Assembly: GCF_045862785.1 (NCBI RefSeq)
Contig: NZ_BQXO01000007.1
Coordinates: 1-64,000, forward strand
Source of the DNA: Furfurilactobacillus curtus
Lineage (GTDB): Bacteria; Bacillota; Bacilli; Lactobacillales; Lactobacillaceae
DNA length: 64,000 nucleotides
Reading direction: 5' to 3'
Numbering within the stretch: position 1 is the stretch's first letter; every line of letters begins with the position of its first letter. Of this stretch, positions 17,061 to 25,924 are shown one piece after another. The notes under the pieces were generated by a model. The model did not search any database. It saw only the letters and a list, made by a program, of their open reading frames with translations, and was not told the DNA's origin. A program made the position numbers and the translations under genes.

Positions 17061-19181
17061 CTAATTCAATTTATACAGCGTTCCAGCATTTCCACCCATG
17101 CCGCCAATTCGACTGGTATGGGAACAATTGGGTTTCTGATTGGCATTCCGAGGCTTTTGGTTCAGGTCTTTTTTACCTCGACCGCTCTTAAAGCGCCCAG
17201 TCAACTTGACTTGTGGCGGAGTTGCACCAGTACTTGCTTTGCCTCTCAGTGCTGCAACGCGAGTACCGGCAGATTTAGCCATGGTGGTATTACGCCCACC
17301 ATACTTTTTGGCGCTGATTTTGGTTCCATTTTTCTGAACCCATTTAACGATGGCGCTGTTACTATTTCTACCTGAAACATAGAAATATTTGATTTCGCCT
17401 TTTTTAACGAGTTGCTTAAAATGTTTAAGTGAAATTGCCTTATCGGTGCCATTAAATCCACCAATAGCCATGACAGCCTTGCCGGTCTTAATGATATATG
17501 GCGCCGCTGTACCGGAATCGCTTGTGGCAAAGAGGTATTTGGCATTACCATCATGCTGATCTAGATACTTGATGAGCTTTTGATTGGCAGATTCGTTGCC
17601 AATCCCACCACTTTTCCGGGCATTAGTTAATAAATCAGGGCCGGCCGTTGGAATTGCGGCTGATTCAGCGGCCAGAGTGGGAGTCAAGGACCAAAAACTA
17701 GGTGCCAAGGCGAGGAGAATTAGTGCCATCAGGCTGACGATGTTAGTGCGTTTTACAGCTTTAAATGAAGTAATGATCACGATAGTAGCTACAATTGACC
17801 CTAAGCCAATCAGCCAAGACAACCACGGATAGTCACTGTAAACATACCAGCTTTGTAATGCACCGGTAGAGAGAATTCCACTGGCAAAAAGGTAGCGTTG
17901 CCAAAGTTGATGTTGGTTTTTTAATGCCTTAATGAAGACTGTCACCCCGATTCCAGCTAGCACAGCAAGCGGCGGGGCCAACATGATCATATAATATGGG
18001 TGAAAGAAACTAGCGATACTGAAGAAACCTGCTACGGGGACTAGCCAAGCAGTCCAGTACCACAACTGCTGTTGGTTAATCGTAGTTTGCCACCATTTTT
18101 TCTTGTGGTCAGCTTCATATAAGTAGGCACTAATTAAGCCAGTTAGTGCTAGTGGAAAGAACCAGCTGACTTGCTCACCTAAGGCCTGTTGGAATAACCG
18201 GAAAGGTCCAGCGGTTCCAATATTAAAGGCACCTTGACCACCGCCGACACCTTGGCGCCCGGGTCTTCTAGTTGAGTGCTGACCATTCGGGGCATGGTTA
18301 GTTTTAGTTGGCAGTATTTTTGATTTACCGGTGACTTTATTAGCAGATTTAGTTGATGCACTCATGCCAGGAAAGCGACTGCCGGTTCCCGTGGACTGCC
18401 CGAGTAATCGTTGAGAGCCATTATAGCCAAAAGCTAAGTTTAAGACGGAATTCGTTGATGAACTCCCAATGTAAGGTCGATCTTTGGTACTAGTGTTGTC
18501 GACAGCTAGTGGCCAAAATAAAGTGAAGACAGCTAGTGCGATGGTTGCAACAATCAGATGGGCAACCTTTTTTCGCCAAGTGACAGTACTGGCAATCCAA
18601 TAAAAGAAATACATTGCAGGCAACAACATGAAGGCTTGCAGCATCTTGATGTTGAAGGCAATTCCGATCAGCGCAAAAGCGACCGTTACTTGCCAAGCAC
18701 GGCGCTTCAGTATGGCTCGTTGTAATGTAAAACCAGCTAAGAGCAGGAAAAAGATCAATGTTGCATCCATGTTGTTTGTTCGCGAATCGGCCACGACGAT
18801 CGGTGTGATCGTCATAAAGAATGCGCTTAAATTGCCGGCTAACCGGCCAAAGTATGGTCGAACCATCTGGCGAATTAATACCACTGATCCAACACCGAAT
18901 GCGACGGAAGGCAACACAATGCTCCATCCGTGAAGGCCAAATAATTTGGCTGAGGCGGCCATAAACCAGAGGGCCACCGGCGGCTTATCAACGGTAATAA
19001 AACCGGCTGGGTCAAAGCTGGCATACCAAAAGTTATGCCAATTTTTTGTCATACTGACGATTGCAGCGGTGTAAAAATCATTAGCTGATCCTGCCTGCCA
19101 GATGTTCCAACCGTATAAAAAGACGGCTAGAACCAGAATTAGAACAAAATACCAATCCCAGTGTTTTAGGTGCTGACGCAT
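17061..19181 (-). CDS. GT39/ArnT-like membrane glycosyltransferase (YkcB type)
   Basis: 706 residues. The PMT/ArnT-type membrane core has DFYTAAIVSMTKNWHNFWYAS with the early acidic residue, then FITVDKPPVALWF and SRTNNMDATLIFF. About eleven or twelve membrane segments are followed by a soluble C-terminal domain (ATSDSGTAAPYI, AIGGFNGTD) ending GGMGGNAGTLYKLN. An insertion of about 60 residues (around 265-325) is rich in Ser, Thr, Gly and Lys and sits in an external loop. It probably transfers a sugar from a lipid carrier to a wall or membrane polymer. AAGGAAG precedes ATG 19181. It is co-transcribed with the GT2 gene. Confidence 0.88.
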   Translation of the reverse strand: MRQHLKHWDWYFVLILVLAVFLYGWNIWQAGSANDFYTAAIVSMTKNWHNFWYASFDPAGFITVDKPPVALWFMAASAKLFGLHGWSIVLPSVAFGVGSVVLIRQMVRPYFGRLAGNLSAFFMTITPIVVADSRTNNMDATLIFFLLLAGFTLQRAILKRRAWQVTVAFALIGIAFNIKMLQAFMLLPAMYFFYWIASTVTWRKKVAHLIVATIALAVFTLFWPLAVDNTSTKDRPYIGSSSTNSVLNLAFGYNGSQRLLGQSTGTGSRFPGMSASTKSANKVTGKSKILPTKTNHAPNGQHSTRRPGRQGVGGGQGAFNIGTAGPFRLFQQALGEQVSWFFPLALTGLISAYLYEADHKKKWWQTTINQQQLWYWTAWLVPVAGFFSIASFFHPYYMIMLAPPLAVLAGIGVTVFIKALKNQHQLWQRYLFASGILSTGALQSWYVYSDYPWLSWLIGLGSIVATIVIITSFKAVKRTNIVSLMALILLALAPSFWSLTPTLAAESAAIPTAGPDLLTNARKSGGIGNESANQKLIKYLDQHDGNAKYLFATSDSGTAAPYIIKTGKAVMAIGGFNGTDKAISLKHFKQLVKKGEIKYFYVSGRNSNSAIVKWVQKNGTKISAKKYGGRNTTMAKSAGTRVAALRGKASTGATPPQVKLTGRFKSGRGKKDLNQKPRNANQKPNCSHTSRIGGMGGNAGTLYKLN

Positions 19182-19292
19182 GCCACCACTTCCTTTCTTT
19201 CGATGGTGGCTTACTATAGCCGCTGGTTCATAAAGCGAGCTTAACGGAAACTGAAATTAAGCTTAAGTAGGTTGTATCTTCTAATCGAAAAC

Positions 19293-19332
19293 AAAAAAAC
19301 TGAACCCAAGCTACAATGAGTAGCGGGTTCAG
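19293..19332 (-). terminator. Terminator of the universal stress protein gene
   Basis: Read leftwards, GCTGAACCCGCTAC and GTAGCTTGGGTTCAG pair with a small bulge and are followed by seven Ts. Confidence 0.85.
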
Positions 19333-19347
19333 CTAATTAAGTTGAAT

Positions 19348-19800
19348 TTATTTATTATTAACTTTAACGATTAAGACATCGACATCAGCATTACGACTAA
19401 CATAGTTGGTTACAGAACCAACCATTAACCGTTCGACAGCGTTTAATCCAGTCGTTCCCATGACGATTAGCTCGTTGCCATGGTCGTGAGGGAATTCTTT
19501 AGAGATAACAGGTTTAGGATTTCCGAAACGAACGTGGATATCCACGTCTTTAACACCAGCATCCTCAGCCTGTTTCTTTAATGTTTCTAGGCGATTTTGC
19601 ACATCTTCAACGAGACGATAGATGACATCACCACTCACGGCGCCACCATAGCTATCCGAAAATTGGTTGACCTCCAAAACATTTAGAATATCAAGATGGG
19701 TTTCGTTACGTTTGGCGACTTCAATCGCCTTTTCCAAAACCGGTTCAGTGGCCTTTGAACCATCGATCGGGGCGAGAACGTTTTTATATTGTTGTAGCAT
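19348..19800 (-). CDS. Universal stress protein UspA-family
   Basis: About 150 residues, the single-domain UspA fold. NVLAPIDGSKATEPVLEKA is the N-terminal strand-helix. The ATP-binding G-2X-G-9X-G-S motif is complete in GTTGLNAVERLMVGS, so it is probably an ATP-binding member. Such proteins support survival under acid, starvation and phenolic stress in lactobacilli, which is family knowledge rather than shown here. ATG 19800, after AAAGGCGG, is preferred to the GTG three bases earlier. Its own promoter and terminator mark it as a single-gene transcript. Confidence 0.92.
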   Translation of the reverse strand: MLQQYKNVLAPIDGSKATEPVLEKAIEVAKRNETHLDILNVLEVNQFSDSYGGAVSGDVIYRLVEDVQNRLETLKKQAEDAGVKDVDIHVRFGNPKPVISKEFPHDHGNELIVMGTTGLNAVERLMVGSVTNYVSRNADVDVLIVKVNNK

Positions 19801-19849
19801 CACTACATGCCGCCTTTCCTCAATTAACTAATACTTTTGCTTGGTATTT

Positions 19850-19877
19850 ATTATACCTTTTCTATGGCTCGTTGTAA
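19850..19877 (-). promoter_or_regulatory. Promoter of the universal stress protein gene
   Basis: On the minus strand TTACAA (19872-19877) and a perfect TATAAT (19850-19855) are 16 bp apart, about 50 bp before the ATG. The rest of the gap to 20118 shows no gene; it must also hold the lipoate ligase promoter, which I could not fix. Confidence 0.65.
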
Positions 19878-20118
19878 GCGATTTAGTCGCCCACTCGTGA
19901 AAATAACTGCAAAGTTAGGGAGGCAATGCCAGTATCATCCTGGAAATCAAGGCGACAAAGTTTGTGAAATAAAATTAATAAACAGCGTCAAATTAGTGTT
20001 TGTTTCCGCTTTCAGAAAGTGCTAACATCACAGTAGAACTTGTGTTGGATAAAATAAAATCTGAGCGCAAGTAAATTGACGTTTACCAAGATGCCACTAA
20101 TCAGGAGGATCAATCGCA

Positions 20119-21129
20119 ATGTATTATGTTTCGATGAAGTCACACAATATTGGTGAAAATTTGGCTACTGAGCAGTATTTAATGAATAACAAGAATTTTG
20201 ACGAACCTTTATTGCTATTTTACTATGAAGAACCTTGTATCATTGTCGGTCGCAACCAAAACACATTGGAAGAAATCAATCAAAAATACGTCCAAGAACA
20301 TAATATTCGCGTGACCCGAAGACTCTCTGGCGGTGGCGCAGTTTACCAAGATTTGGGCAACCTATGTTTCAGCTTCGTGGTCGATTCCAATAGTGAAGAC
20401 TTTGGTGATTTTAAGTCCTTTACGCAACCAATCGTGACCGCTTTGCAAAAAATGGGGGCCAAATCTGTAGAGGTGTCTGGACGCAATGATATTCTAGTAG
20501 ATGGTCGGAAATTCTCAGGTAATGCAATGTATACACGCAATGGGAAGACTTTTTCTCATGGAACCTTAATGTTAGATGTCGATTTGGACGTAGTGACGCA
20601 TGCTTTAAATGTGCCAGAAGATAAGATCGCTTCCAAGGGGATTAAGTCTGTTCGTTCACGGGTTACCAACTTACGACCATTCTTAGCGCCAGAGTACCAA
20701 GACATCGATGTCCCAACATTCCGCGACATCCTATTGAAAGAATTGTTTGGTGTTGATGATTTGACTGAAATCAAGGATCGTGAATATAACGTCACCGATG
20801 AAGATCAGAAAGAAATCGACAAGTTGTACGAACAATACTACAATAATTGGGACTGGGTTTACGGTAACTCGCCTGAATTTACGGTGAAAAAGCGACAGCA
20901 CTTTGACTACGGGACCATTGACGCGCGTCTAAACGTTGAAGACGGGAAGATCAAGCACATCAAATTTTACGGCGATTTCTTCGGACCAGAAGATGTCACT
21001 GCCCTAGCTGACCGCCTCACTGAAATTAAGTATGACCGTGATGATCTGCGTAATGCATTAGCGGACGTAGACCTCAGTAAATACTTCGTCGGCATTTCAA
21101 AGGATCAACTCATCGATCTGCTGGCATAG
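20119..21129 (+). CDS. lplA: Lipoate-protein ligase A
   Basis: 336 residues. The catalytic domain has EQYLM near the start, the RRLSGGGAVYQDLGN lipoyl-binding loop (about 71-86), SGRNDI with FSGNA, and the lysine of KGIKSVRSRVTNL that contacts lipoyl-AMP. A C-terminal accessory domain (DWVYGNSPEF onward) completes the length. It activates lipoate with ATP and attaches it to the E2 subunits of 2-oxoacid dehydrogenases or GcvH. AGGAGG stands ten bases before ATG 20119. Two unknown genes follow closely and are probably co-transcribed, ending at the terminator at 22118. Confidence 0.93.
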   Translation: MYYVSMKSHNIGENLATEQYLMNNKNFDEPLLLFYYEEPCIIVGRNQNTLEEINQKYVQEHNIRVTRRLSGGGAVYQDLGNLCFSFVVDSNSEDFGDFKSFTQPIVTALQKMGAKSVEVSGRNDILVDGRKFSGNAMYTRNGKTFSHGTLMLDVDLDVVTHALNVPEDKIASKGIKSVRSRVTNLRPFLAPEYQDIDVPTFRDILLKELFGVDDLTEIKDREYNVTDEDQKEIDKLYEQYYNNWDWVYGNSPEFTVKKRQHFDYGTIDARLNVEDGKIKHIKFYGDFFGPEDVTALADRLTEIKYDRDDLRNALADVDLSKYFVGISKDQLIDLLA

Positions 21130-21145
21130 AAAGGTTTTTAGCTAG

Positions 21146-21589
21146 ATGAGAGATGTTCGAGTTGTTAGTTTGACGATTGCCGGGTGGATCTTTTATACGA
21201 TTGTAAACGCGGGGGTATCCTTTGGCTTTGGCGGTAGCGCTAGTAGTCATTGGCCCGCGTTTTTGGCTAACGAGGTATTGATGCTTGTGCTAGTGGCCAT
21301 TCCGGTGTTGATGTTTACCTTTAATTGGCGTTTTTCAGTTTATCCACAGGCCTTTGTTTTGTTGATTTTTTCAGCGGTACTCTTGCTAGCAGTCGTGAAG
21401 ACATTCAGTGGACATGGAGTCGTGTTTATTAATGTGGTGATTGATTTATTCGCGGTAATTGGCTTGGTGACGAACTTTGAAGCCTTTGTGGCCGGAGCAC
21501 GTTTTCGCCGGAACTACGAAGAAAATAACCGTATCTGGGTGGCTAAAGAAGCTGCCAAGAAACAACAATCGCAAAAGGGGCATAAATAA
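21146..21589 (+). CDS. Hypothetical four-helix membrane protein
   Basis: 147 residues, not recognised. Four hydrophobic segments lie at about 8-28, 40-58, 68-85 and 90-115. The tail is strongly basic and polar (RFRRNYEENNRIW, KKQQSQKGHK) and probably cytoplasmic. It starts 16 bp after lplA, with AAAGG upstream. Its stop codon overlaps the next start (TAATG), which implies translational coupling to the following gene. Nothing in the sequence ties it to lipoate metabolism other than the shared operon. Confidence 0.75.
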   Translation: MRDVRVVSLTIAGWIFYTIVNAGVSFGFGGSASSHWPAFLANEVLMLVLVAIPVLMFTFNWRFSVYPQAFVLLIFSAVLLLAVVKTFSGHGVVFINVVIDLFAVIGLVTNFEAFVAGARFRRNYEENNRIWVAKEAAKKQQSQKGHK

Positions 21590-22071
21590 TGGATATACAA
21601 GTTGCCGATTTTTTAACCGCAATTAAAGATGAGACATATGCGGCATACGCTGATACGGCTACGTTCGCACAGTTAAATGATACGCCGACAGAAGTGATGC
21701 AAGCGAGCTTTGATTTTGCTTTAAAGCAGCTACAGGCTGGTAAGCTATTCCAAGCTCGCGTTGATGTTACAGGATTTCACGATGTTGAAATCAATGTTCG
21801 TCTGGAAAGTTCGGTGATTAATTTGCCATTTGCCTACGTGAATGAAATTGATAAAATGCTGGATGCGGACGCGGTGTTACCAGTAAATGTGTACATGATC
21901 TTTGATTCTCCAGCGATTAACGTGTCTAAAATGCGGATTGACATGGCAAGTTCAGTGCAAGCGTTCTTAGATGATAACGAGTCAGTTACAGAAAAAGTAA
22001 TCGATTGGCTACGAGAACAAGTGGAACGACTGACGATTGCAGAAGCTGACGATGAAGAACAGACGGACTAA
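21589..22071 (+). CDS. Hypothetical acidic cytoplasmic protein
   Basis: 160 residues, not recognised. It has no signal or membrane segment. The predicted pattern is helix, then several beta strands (RVDVTGFHDVEINVRL, PVNVYMIF), then a long C-terminal helix ending in an acidic ADDEEQTD tail. The start codon overlaps the stop of the preceding membrane protein gene, so the two proteins are probably made in fixed proportion and may act together. The good codon pattern and the terminator right after it support a real gene. Confidence 0.75.
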   Translation: MDIQVADFLTAIKDETYAAYADTATFAQLNDTPTEVMQASFDFALKQLQAGKLFQARVDVTGFHDVEINVRLESSVINLPFAYVNEIDKMLDADAVLPVNVYMIFDSPAINVSKMRIDMASSVQAFLDDNESVTEKVIDWLREQVERLTIAEADDEEQTD

Positions 22072-22117
22072 AATAAAATAGCCCAGGCCGAAACAAACTA
22101 GGGTGATATAGTTGCAC

Positions 22118-22165
22118 AAAAATAATCACGATCCTCAAAAATGCGGATCGTGATTATTTTTTTTT
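22118..22165. terminator. Bidirectional terminator
   Basis: AAAATAATCACGATCC pairs perfectly with GGATCGTGATTATTTT around a 10-base loop, followed by a long T tract. It closes the lplA operon and the opposing DedA gene. Confidence 0.92.
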
Positions 22166-22190
22166 ACAGGCTTAATTGATAATAATGTTA

Positions 22191-22889
22191 TTAATCTTCA
22201 GCGAAGGCATCTGTCCATTCACGAATAAAGCGAACCGCTTCGTGAATGATAATTGGTAACAATGCAATCCCGATACAAATAAATGTGAAGTAGTTTTTAA
22301 CAAATTGAGTTTTACCGAAGAAAAAGCCAGCCAATGTTGCCACAAGGATCCAACAACTGACGCCAATGGTGTTAAATAGGTGGAATTGCTTACGGTCCAT
22401 GTTGGTCTCTCCGGCAATTAGTGGCATGAACAGCCCGATGATAGGAATAAACCGGGCGATGATTAAGAAGCTACCGCCATAGCGTTTAAAGTATGCTTCG
22501 GATTGAGACAGGCGATGCATTGCTTTGGAGGGCGATTTACCTGCGGCGGCCTCTTTTTTACGATGAGTGTTTGTTTTATCATTTAATTTTAAACCGGCCC
22601 GAAATTTGATGATCGAACCGACTAGCGTAACCGTAATAAAGCCGACAAGCAGGATATAAATACTTAGTACCGAGCTATGATTGGCAGAAATGGCGCCAGC
22701 GACGAATAGTAATGATTGGGCTGGTAAAAATGAAAATAATAAGTAGGCACTTTCTAGAAAAAGGACCCCAAATAAGACGACGTATCCCCAGTAGTTAAAG
22801 TGGTTCGTCCATGGAACCAGATAATTTAATGGATGAAAGACAAAATCTAATACCCAGGCAAGTTTTGTTGAAGCAATAAAATTAGTCAT
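22191..22889 (-). CDS. DedA-family membrane protein
   Basis: About 232 residues. The DedA/VTT core has the paired re-entrant segments: FLESAYLLFSFLPAQSLLFVAGAI in the first half, and FLIIARFIPIIGLFMPLIAGE in the second with the conserved Arg and Pro. Charged loop KLNDKTNTHRKKEAA lies between. DedA proteins include undecaprenyl-phosphate and phospholipid flippases; which applies is unknown. The ATG at 22889 is chosen over a TTG at 22928 because homology-like sequence starts there. Neither has a convincing ribosome binding site, so the start is uncertain. Confidence 0.8.
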   Translation of the reverse strand: MTNFIASTKLAWVLDFVFHPLNYLVPWTNHFNYWGYVVLFGVLFLESAYLLFSFLPAQSLLFVAGAISANHSSVLSIYILLVGFITVTLVGSIIKFRAGLKLNDKTNTHRKKEAAAGKSPSKAMHRLSQSEAYFKRYGGSFLIIARFIPIIGLFMPLIAGETNMDRKQFHLFNTIGVSCWILVATLAGFFFGKTQFVKNYFTFICIGIALLPIIIHEAVRFIREWTDAFAED

Positions 22890-23060
22890 GCGTTTATCAT
22901 ACCGACATTTTTGATGGGTGTCGAGCAATGTGAGTGGTGGAAAGACGTTAATTTTCAGCAGTTGGAATCTTATACTAGTGCCAGATTAGACTTTTACAAT
23001 GTTGTTCCCTGGTCGACGAACCTGAACGCCACGGCATTCAGGTGCTACGTTCAGCATGGT

Positions 23061-23536
23061 TTACTTTGCGATTAATTCACTTATATTTCGAAGAAAGACA
23101 TGATCTTGTCCGACCGTGATCACCAGTGTCCTTAAGCTTATTAAACAAGTCAAACACCGCCGTCTGTTTGTCGTCTGACTCAGTGATTTGCTGATCGTTC
23201 ACCTATGTAGACCGATTTGCCGTTTAAAGCTCGAAGCCCAAGCGGACTTTTAGTACGATAATTTTCTCTTATTTGCACTTTTAATTTAGCCGTGTTAAAC
23301 TTTTTCTATGCGATGAGTCGAGATCAGCCAGGCGGCATTTTGTCGTTTCTCTGCGGAGACTAGTGGCTATCGAAGTTAGGGGCACGTTTTTCCAACGCAT
23401 TTTGGAGTGCTTGATCGTTTGTGTTGTGGAACACGGCGGTCTGCCCACCGACTACTATTGGGTACTAACATCTCAGTTCTTCTTCATTGAAGAACCCCTT
23501 AAGTTCAGGAGGGTAATTACTGAACACGCCAAACAT
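23061..23536 (-). pseudogene. Decayed unidentified gene
   Basis: Read leftwards from ATG 23536, stretches of plausible protein appear in changing frames: MFGVFSNYPPELKGFFNEEE, then after a stop VVGGQTAVFHNTNDQ and ALEKRAPNFDSH, and at the far end DLFNKLKDTGD or, in another frame, VITVGQDHVFLRNISELIAK before a stop. Several in-frame stops and frame changes lie between. The pattern is that of an old pseudogene rather than random intergenic DNA. The family was not recognised. It fills most of the otherwise gene-free 22.9-23.7 kb stretch. Confidence 0.4.
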
Positions 23537-23567
23537 GTCTCTCACTGAAAAGTGAGGGACTTTTTTG
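23537..23567 (+). terminator. Terminator-like hairpin
   Basis: GTCTCTCACT and AAGTGAGGGAC form a stem with a tiny loop followed by six Ts on the plus strand. No intact rightward gene precedes it, so it may be a relic or may end an unrecognised short transcript. Confidence 0.5.
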
Positions 23568-23696
23568 ATCGCGGGAACTTTGTTGCTTAAAGTTACAGCC
23601 TTAAAAGGCCCAGTAGTTATGATACACTAATGCTAATGATTAATAGTTGCTTAACCTTGTAAAATAAAGTTGAGCGATCACTTAGGGGGTCGAGCT

Positions 23697-24077
23697 ATGG
23701 AGCTGGGAACATTGCATCATATCGCGATTGTGGTTTCAAACTACGCAAAAGCCAAGGATTTTTATATGACCAAATTGGGGTTTCAACTGGTCAGCGAGTA
23801 TGATCGGCCAGTCAAGCATGACACAGTGATGATGTTAGTGGCTGGCAACGTGCAAATCGAGCTGTTTGTCCGCCCAAATAGTCCGTCCCGGCTAAGCTAT
23901 CCAGAGGCATTGGGATTACGGCACATCGCCTTTCAAGTCAACGATGTGGCTCAAACAGTGATTGAACTAGCTGAACTTGGTGTCAAGGCGGAACCGATTC
24001 GGCATGATGAGTTCACGGGTAAAGCAATGACGTTTATTCAAGATCCGGATGGTCAGCCGATTGAGTTACACGAATAG
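23697..24077 (+). CDS. VOC-superfamily (glyoxalase-fold) metalloprotein
   Basis: About 126 residues, two beta-alpha-beta-beta-beta modules. The four usual metal ligands are visible: His in LHHIAIVV, Glu in IELFVRP, His in LRHIAFQV and Glu in IELHE. The FYMTKLGFQ and FIQDPDGQP turns are typical. It resembles the small SMU1112c/GloA-like group; lactoylglutathione lyase activity is unlikely to be certain because lactobacilli often lack glutathione pathways. AGGGGG seven bases before ATG 23697 fixes the start over a TTG at 23670. Confidence 0.88.
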   Translation: MELGTLHHIAIVVSNYAKAKDFYMTKLGFQLVSEYDRPVKHDTVMMLVAGNVQIELFVRPNSPSRLSYPEALGLRHIAFQVNDVAQTVIELAELGVKAEPIRHDEFTGKAMTFIQDPDGQPIELHE

Positions 24078-24238
24078 CACAGGATCATGTTAGCGCTTAA
24101 TGGGTTGAAAACCTAGGTTAGGATCAGGTTAAACGATTAGAATTCCGGCCACTTACTGAGTCGTCGCCTGCTACGTTCAACTTGGTCTACTTTCCGGTTC
24201 CCAATTTGACTGCCGCCTAATTTGTCCAGTCAACTAAA

Positions 24239-24281
24239 TAGAACGCTCACCTGCTGTCGATGCAAGGTGAGCGTTCTTTTA
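24239..24281. terminator. Bidirectional terminator
   Basis: AGAACGCTCACCT and AGGTGAGCGTTCT form a 13-bp stem followed by T4 and AATT. It separates the convergent VOC and symporter genes. Confidence 0.88.
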
Positions 24282-24307
24282 ATTGGCTGGATTTTAGATG
24301 ATGAAAA

Positions 24308-25585
24308 CTAAGCGTCCGCCATGTTCTTAATGTAAGCCGCATGTTGCGCAGGATCGAATTGCTTTTCAGCTTTTCCAATCACCAACGTGGCCACTGAATT
24401 ACCGATCACGTTAACGGTGGTCCGCCCCATATCAACAAGCCGGTCAATACCGGCAATGACGGCCAATCCCTCAACAGGGACGCCAATGGATGAAATGGTG
24501 GCAATCAGTACGATGAAGGAAGCACCTGGTACCCCCGCCATCCCTTTACTGGTCACCATCAGTAGTAGGACTAAGAGTAACTGCTGGGTGAATGAAAGGG
24601 GAATGTGATATACATCAGCCAAAAATAACGCGGCTAATGTTTGGTAAATGGCAGAACCATCGAGGTTGAAAGTGTATCCGATTGGAATGACAAATGAGGT
24701 CACTGAGTTGCTAGCACCATAATGTTGCAACTTAGCCATCGTCTTAGGTATGACAGCTTCTGAACTTGCTGTGGAAAAGGCGAGAATCAATTCTTCCTTG
24801 AAGACTCGCAAAATTTCCAACAAGTTAAAGCCGAACAATCGTGCGACGAGGTTAAGCGCGATGAGAACGAATAAGATCATGGTCATATACGCTAAGGCAA
24901 TGAATAGACCGAGCGGTTGGAGGACACCAAGCCCCAATTGAGCAACAGTAGCAGCCATCAAAGCACCGGCACCGATGGGGGATAGCTGCATGATCCAGTC
25001 TGTAATTTTAAACATTACTTCGGAAATGGCACGAAGTAAATCAACGATAATCCGCCCCTTTTCCCCAATCGCTGCTGTGCCAACACCGAAAAAGACGCAA
25101 AAGAACACCACTGCAATCATATTGTTCGTCGACAAGGCTTTGAAAAAGTTACTGGGGATGATGTTGGAAATTACCGCCCAAGCGCCATGGCCTTCTTGTT
25201 GATGAGCGGTATTGATCATTGAAGAAATGTCTGTCTTAGGAATGGCCTTGATATCGATTAGGTGGCCAAAATGGAAGAGGTTGCCGGCCAATAGACCAAA
25301 GCCGATGGCAATCAACGTCATTGTAAAGAAGTATAAGAGTGTTTTACCACCAATGCGGCCCAGCTTTTGAATATCCCCAATGTTTGCTACGCCGACGGTC
25401 AGACAAGAAATGACTAACGGTAGCACAATCATTTGAATTAGACCGATGAATAGGGCGCCAATGTGCTGAAAAGCACTAATTGCAGGGGCTTGCTTATAAA
25501 AAATAACCCCGAGAATAATTCCGATTGCTAAACCAATGAGAATCTGCCAGCCAAGTGTTGGCCGTCTTTTTAAAATTGTTTGCAT
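24308..25585 (-). CDS. Dicarboxylate/amino acid:cation symporter (DAACS)
   Basis: 425 residues with eight membrane segments and two re-entrant loops. The serine-rich hairpin reads ASSEAVIPKTM. The unwound TM7 motif (normally NMDGT) appears as FNLDGSAIYQ, and the TM8 substrate region as GIDRLVDMGRTTVNVIGNS. It should import glutamate/aspartate or C4-dicarboxylates with H+ or Na+. GGAGGGG lies about six bases before ATG 25585. Transcribed alone, ending at the terminator at 24239. Confidence 0.92.
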   Translation of the reverse strand: MQTILKRRPTLGWQILIGLAIGIILGVIFYKQAPAISAFQHIGALFIGLIQMIVLPLVISCLTVGVANIGDIQKLGRIGGKTLLYFFTMTLIAIGFGLLAGNLFHFGHLIDIKAIPKTDISSMINTAHQQEGHGAWAVISNIIPSNFFKALSTNNMIAVVFFCVFFGVGTAAIGEKGRIIVDLLRAISEVMFKITDWIMQLSPIGAGALMAATVAQLGLGVLQPLGLFIALAYMTMILFVLIALNLVARLFGFNLLEILRVFKEELILAFSTASSEAVIPKTMAKLQHYGASNSVTSFVIPIGYTFNLDGSAIYQTLAALFLADVYHIPLSFTQQLLLVLLLMVTSKGMAGVPGASFIVLIATISSIGVPVEGLAVIAGIDRLVDMGRTTVNVIGNSVATLVIGKAEKQFDPAQHAAYIKNMADA

Positions 25586-25757
25586 CTGGACCCCTCCAAA
25601 TAATTAAGAACGATTACTTGATAGTATAGCATGATCATTCGTTATTTGGCGATGACTTTTTGAGCAGAACCAAACATTGTATGTAAAAAACGCTCAGAAC
25701 CCACGCAGTCTTTGAAGCGTGGGGGCCGGGCATCTACTAATGTCTGTTTCGTGGTGA

Positions 25758-25913
25758 TTAGCGTTGAAAATATTGAAATAGATTATAACAACCAATTAGG
25801 GCAAGAACCGTGCCAAAAGCACTGGTTGCCAGTTGTTTAGCCCATAGACCAAAGCCGAGTAGGATTAGGCCAGCTCCAAGAAAGCCAAGTGCGTCACGGA
25901 GTTCTTGTTTCAT
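25758..25913 (-). CDS. Small hypothetical membrane protein (51 aa)
   Basis: The peptide begins MKQELRDALGFLGAG, has two hydrophobic stretches (LILLGFGLW and FGTVLALIGCYNLFQ) around a polar QLATS turn, and ends YFQR. GAGG lies eight bases before ATG 25913, which is only 11 bp after the stop of the methyltransferase-like gene, so it looks like the last gene of that leftward operon. No family was recognised. A GC-rich hairpin CCCACGC/GCGTGGG at 25699-25722 follows and may act as terminator. Confidence 0.65.
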   Translation of the reverse strand: MKQELRDALGFLGAGLILLGFGLWAKQLATSAFGTVLALIGCYNLFQYFQR

Positions 25914-25924
25914 TTAGTTTAGCC

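Noticed and set aside
19837..20025. Rightward 62-codon frame before lplA
   Set aside because: It overlaps the usp promoter, has no ribosome binding site and ends far from any gene.
25586..25757. GC-rich palindrome CCCACGC/GCGTGGG taken as a mobile-element end
   Set aside because: Single occurrence, no transposase or second end in the neighbourhood; more likely a weak terminator.
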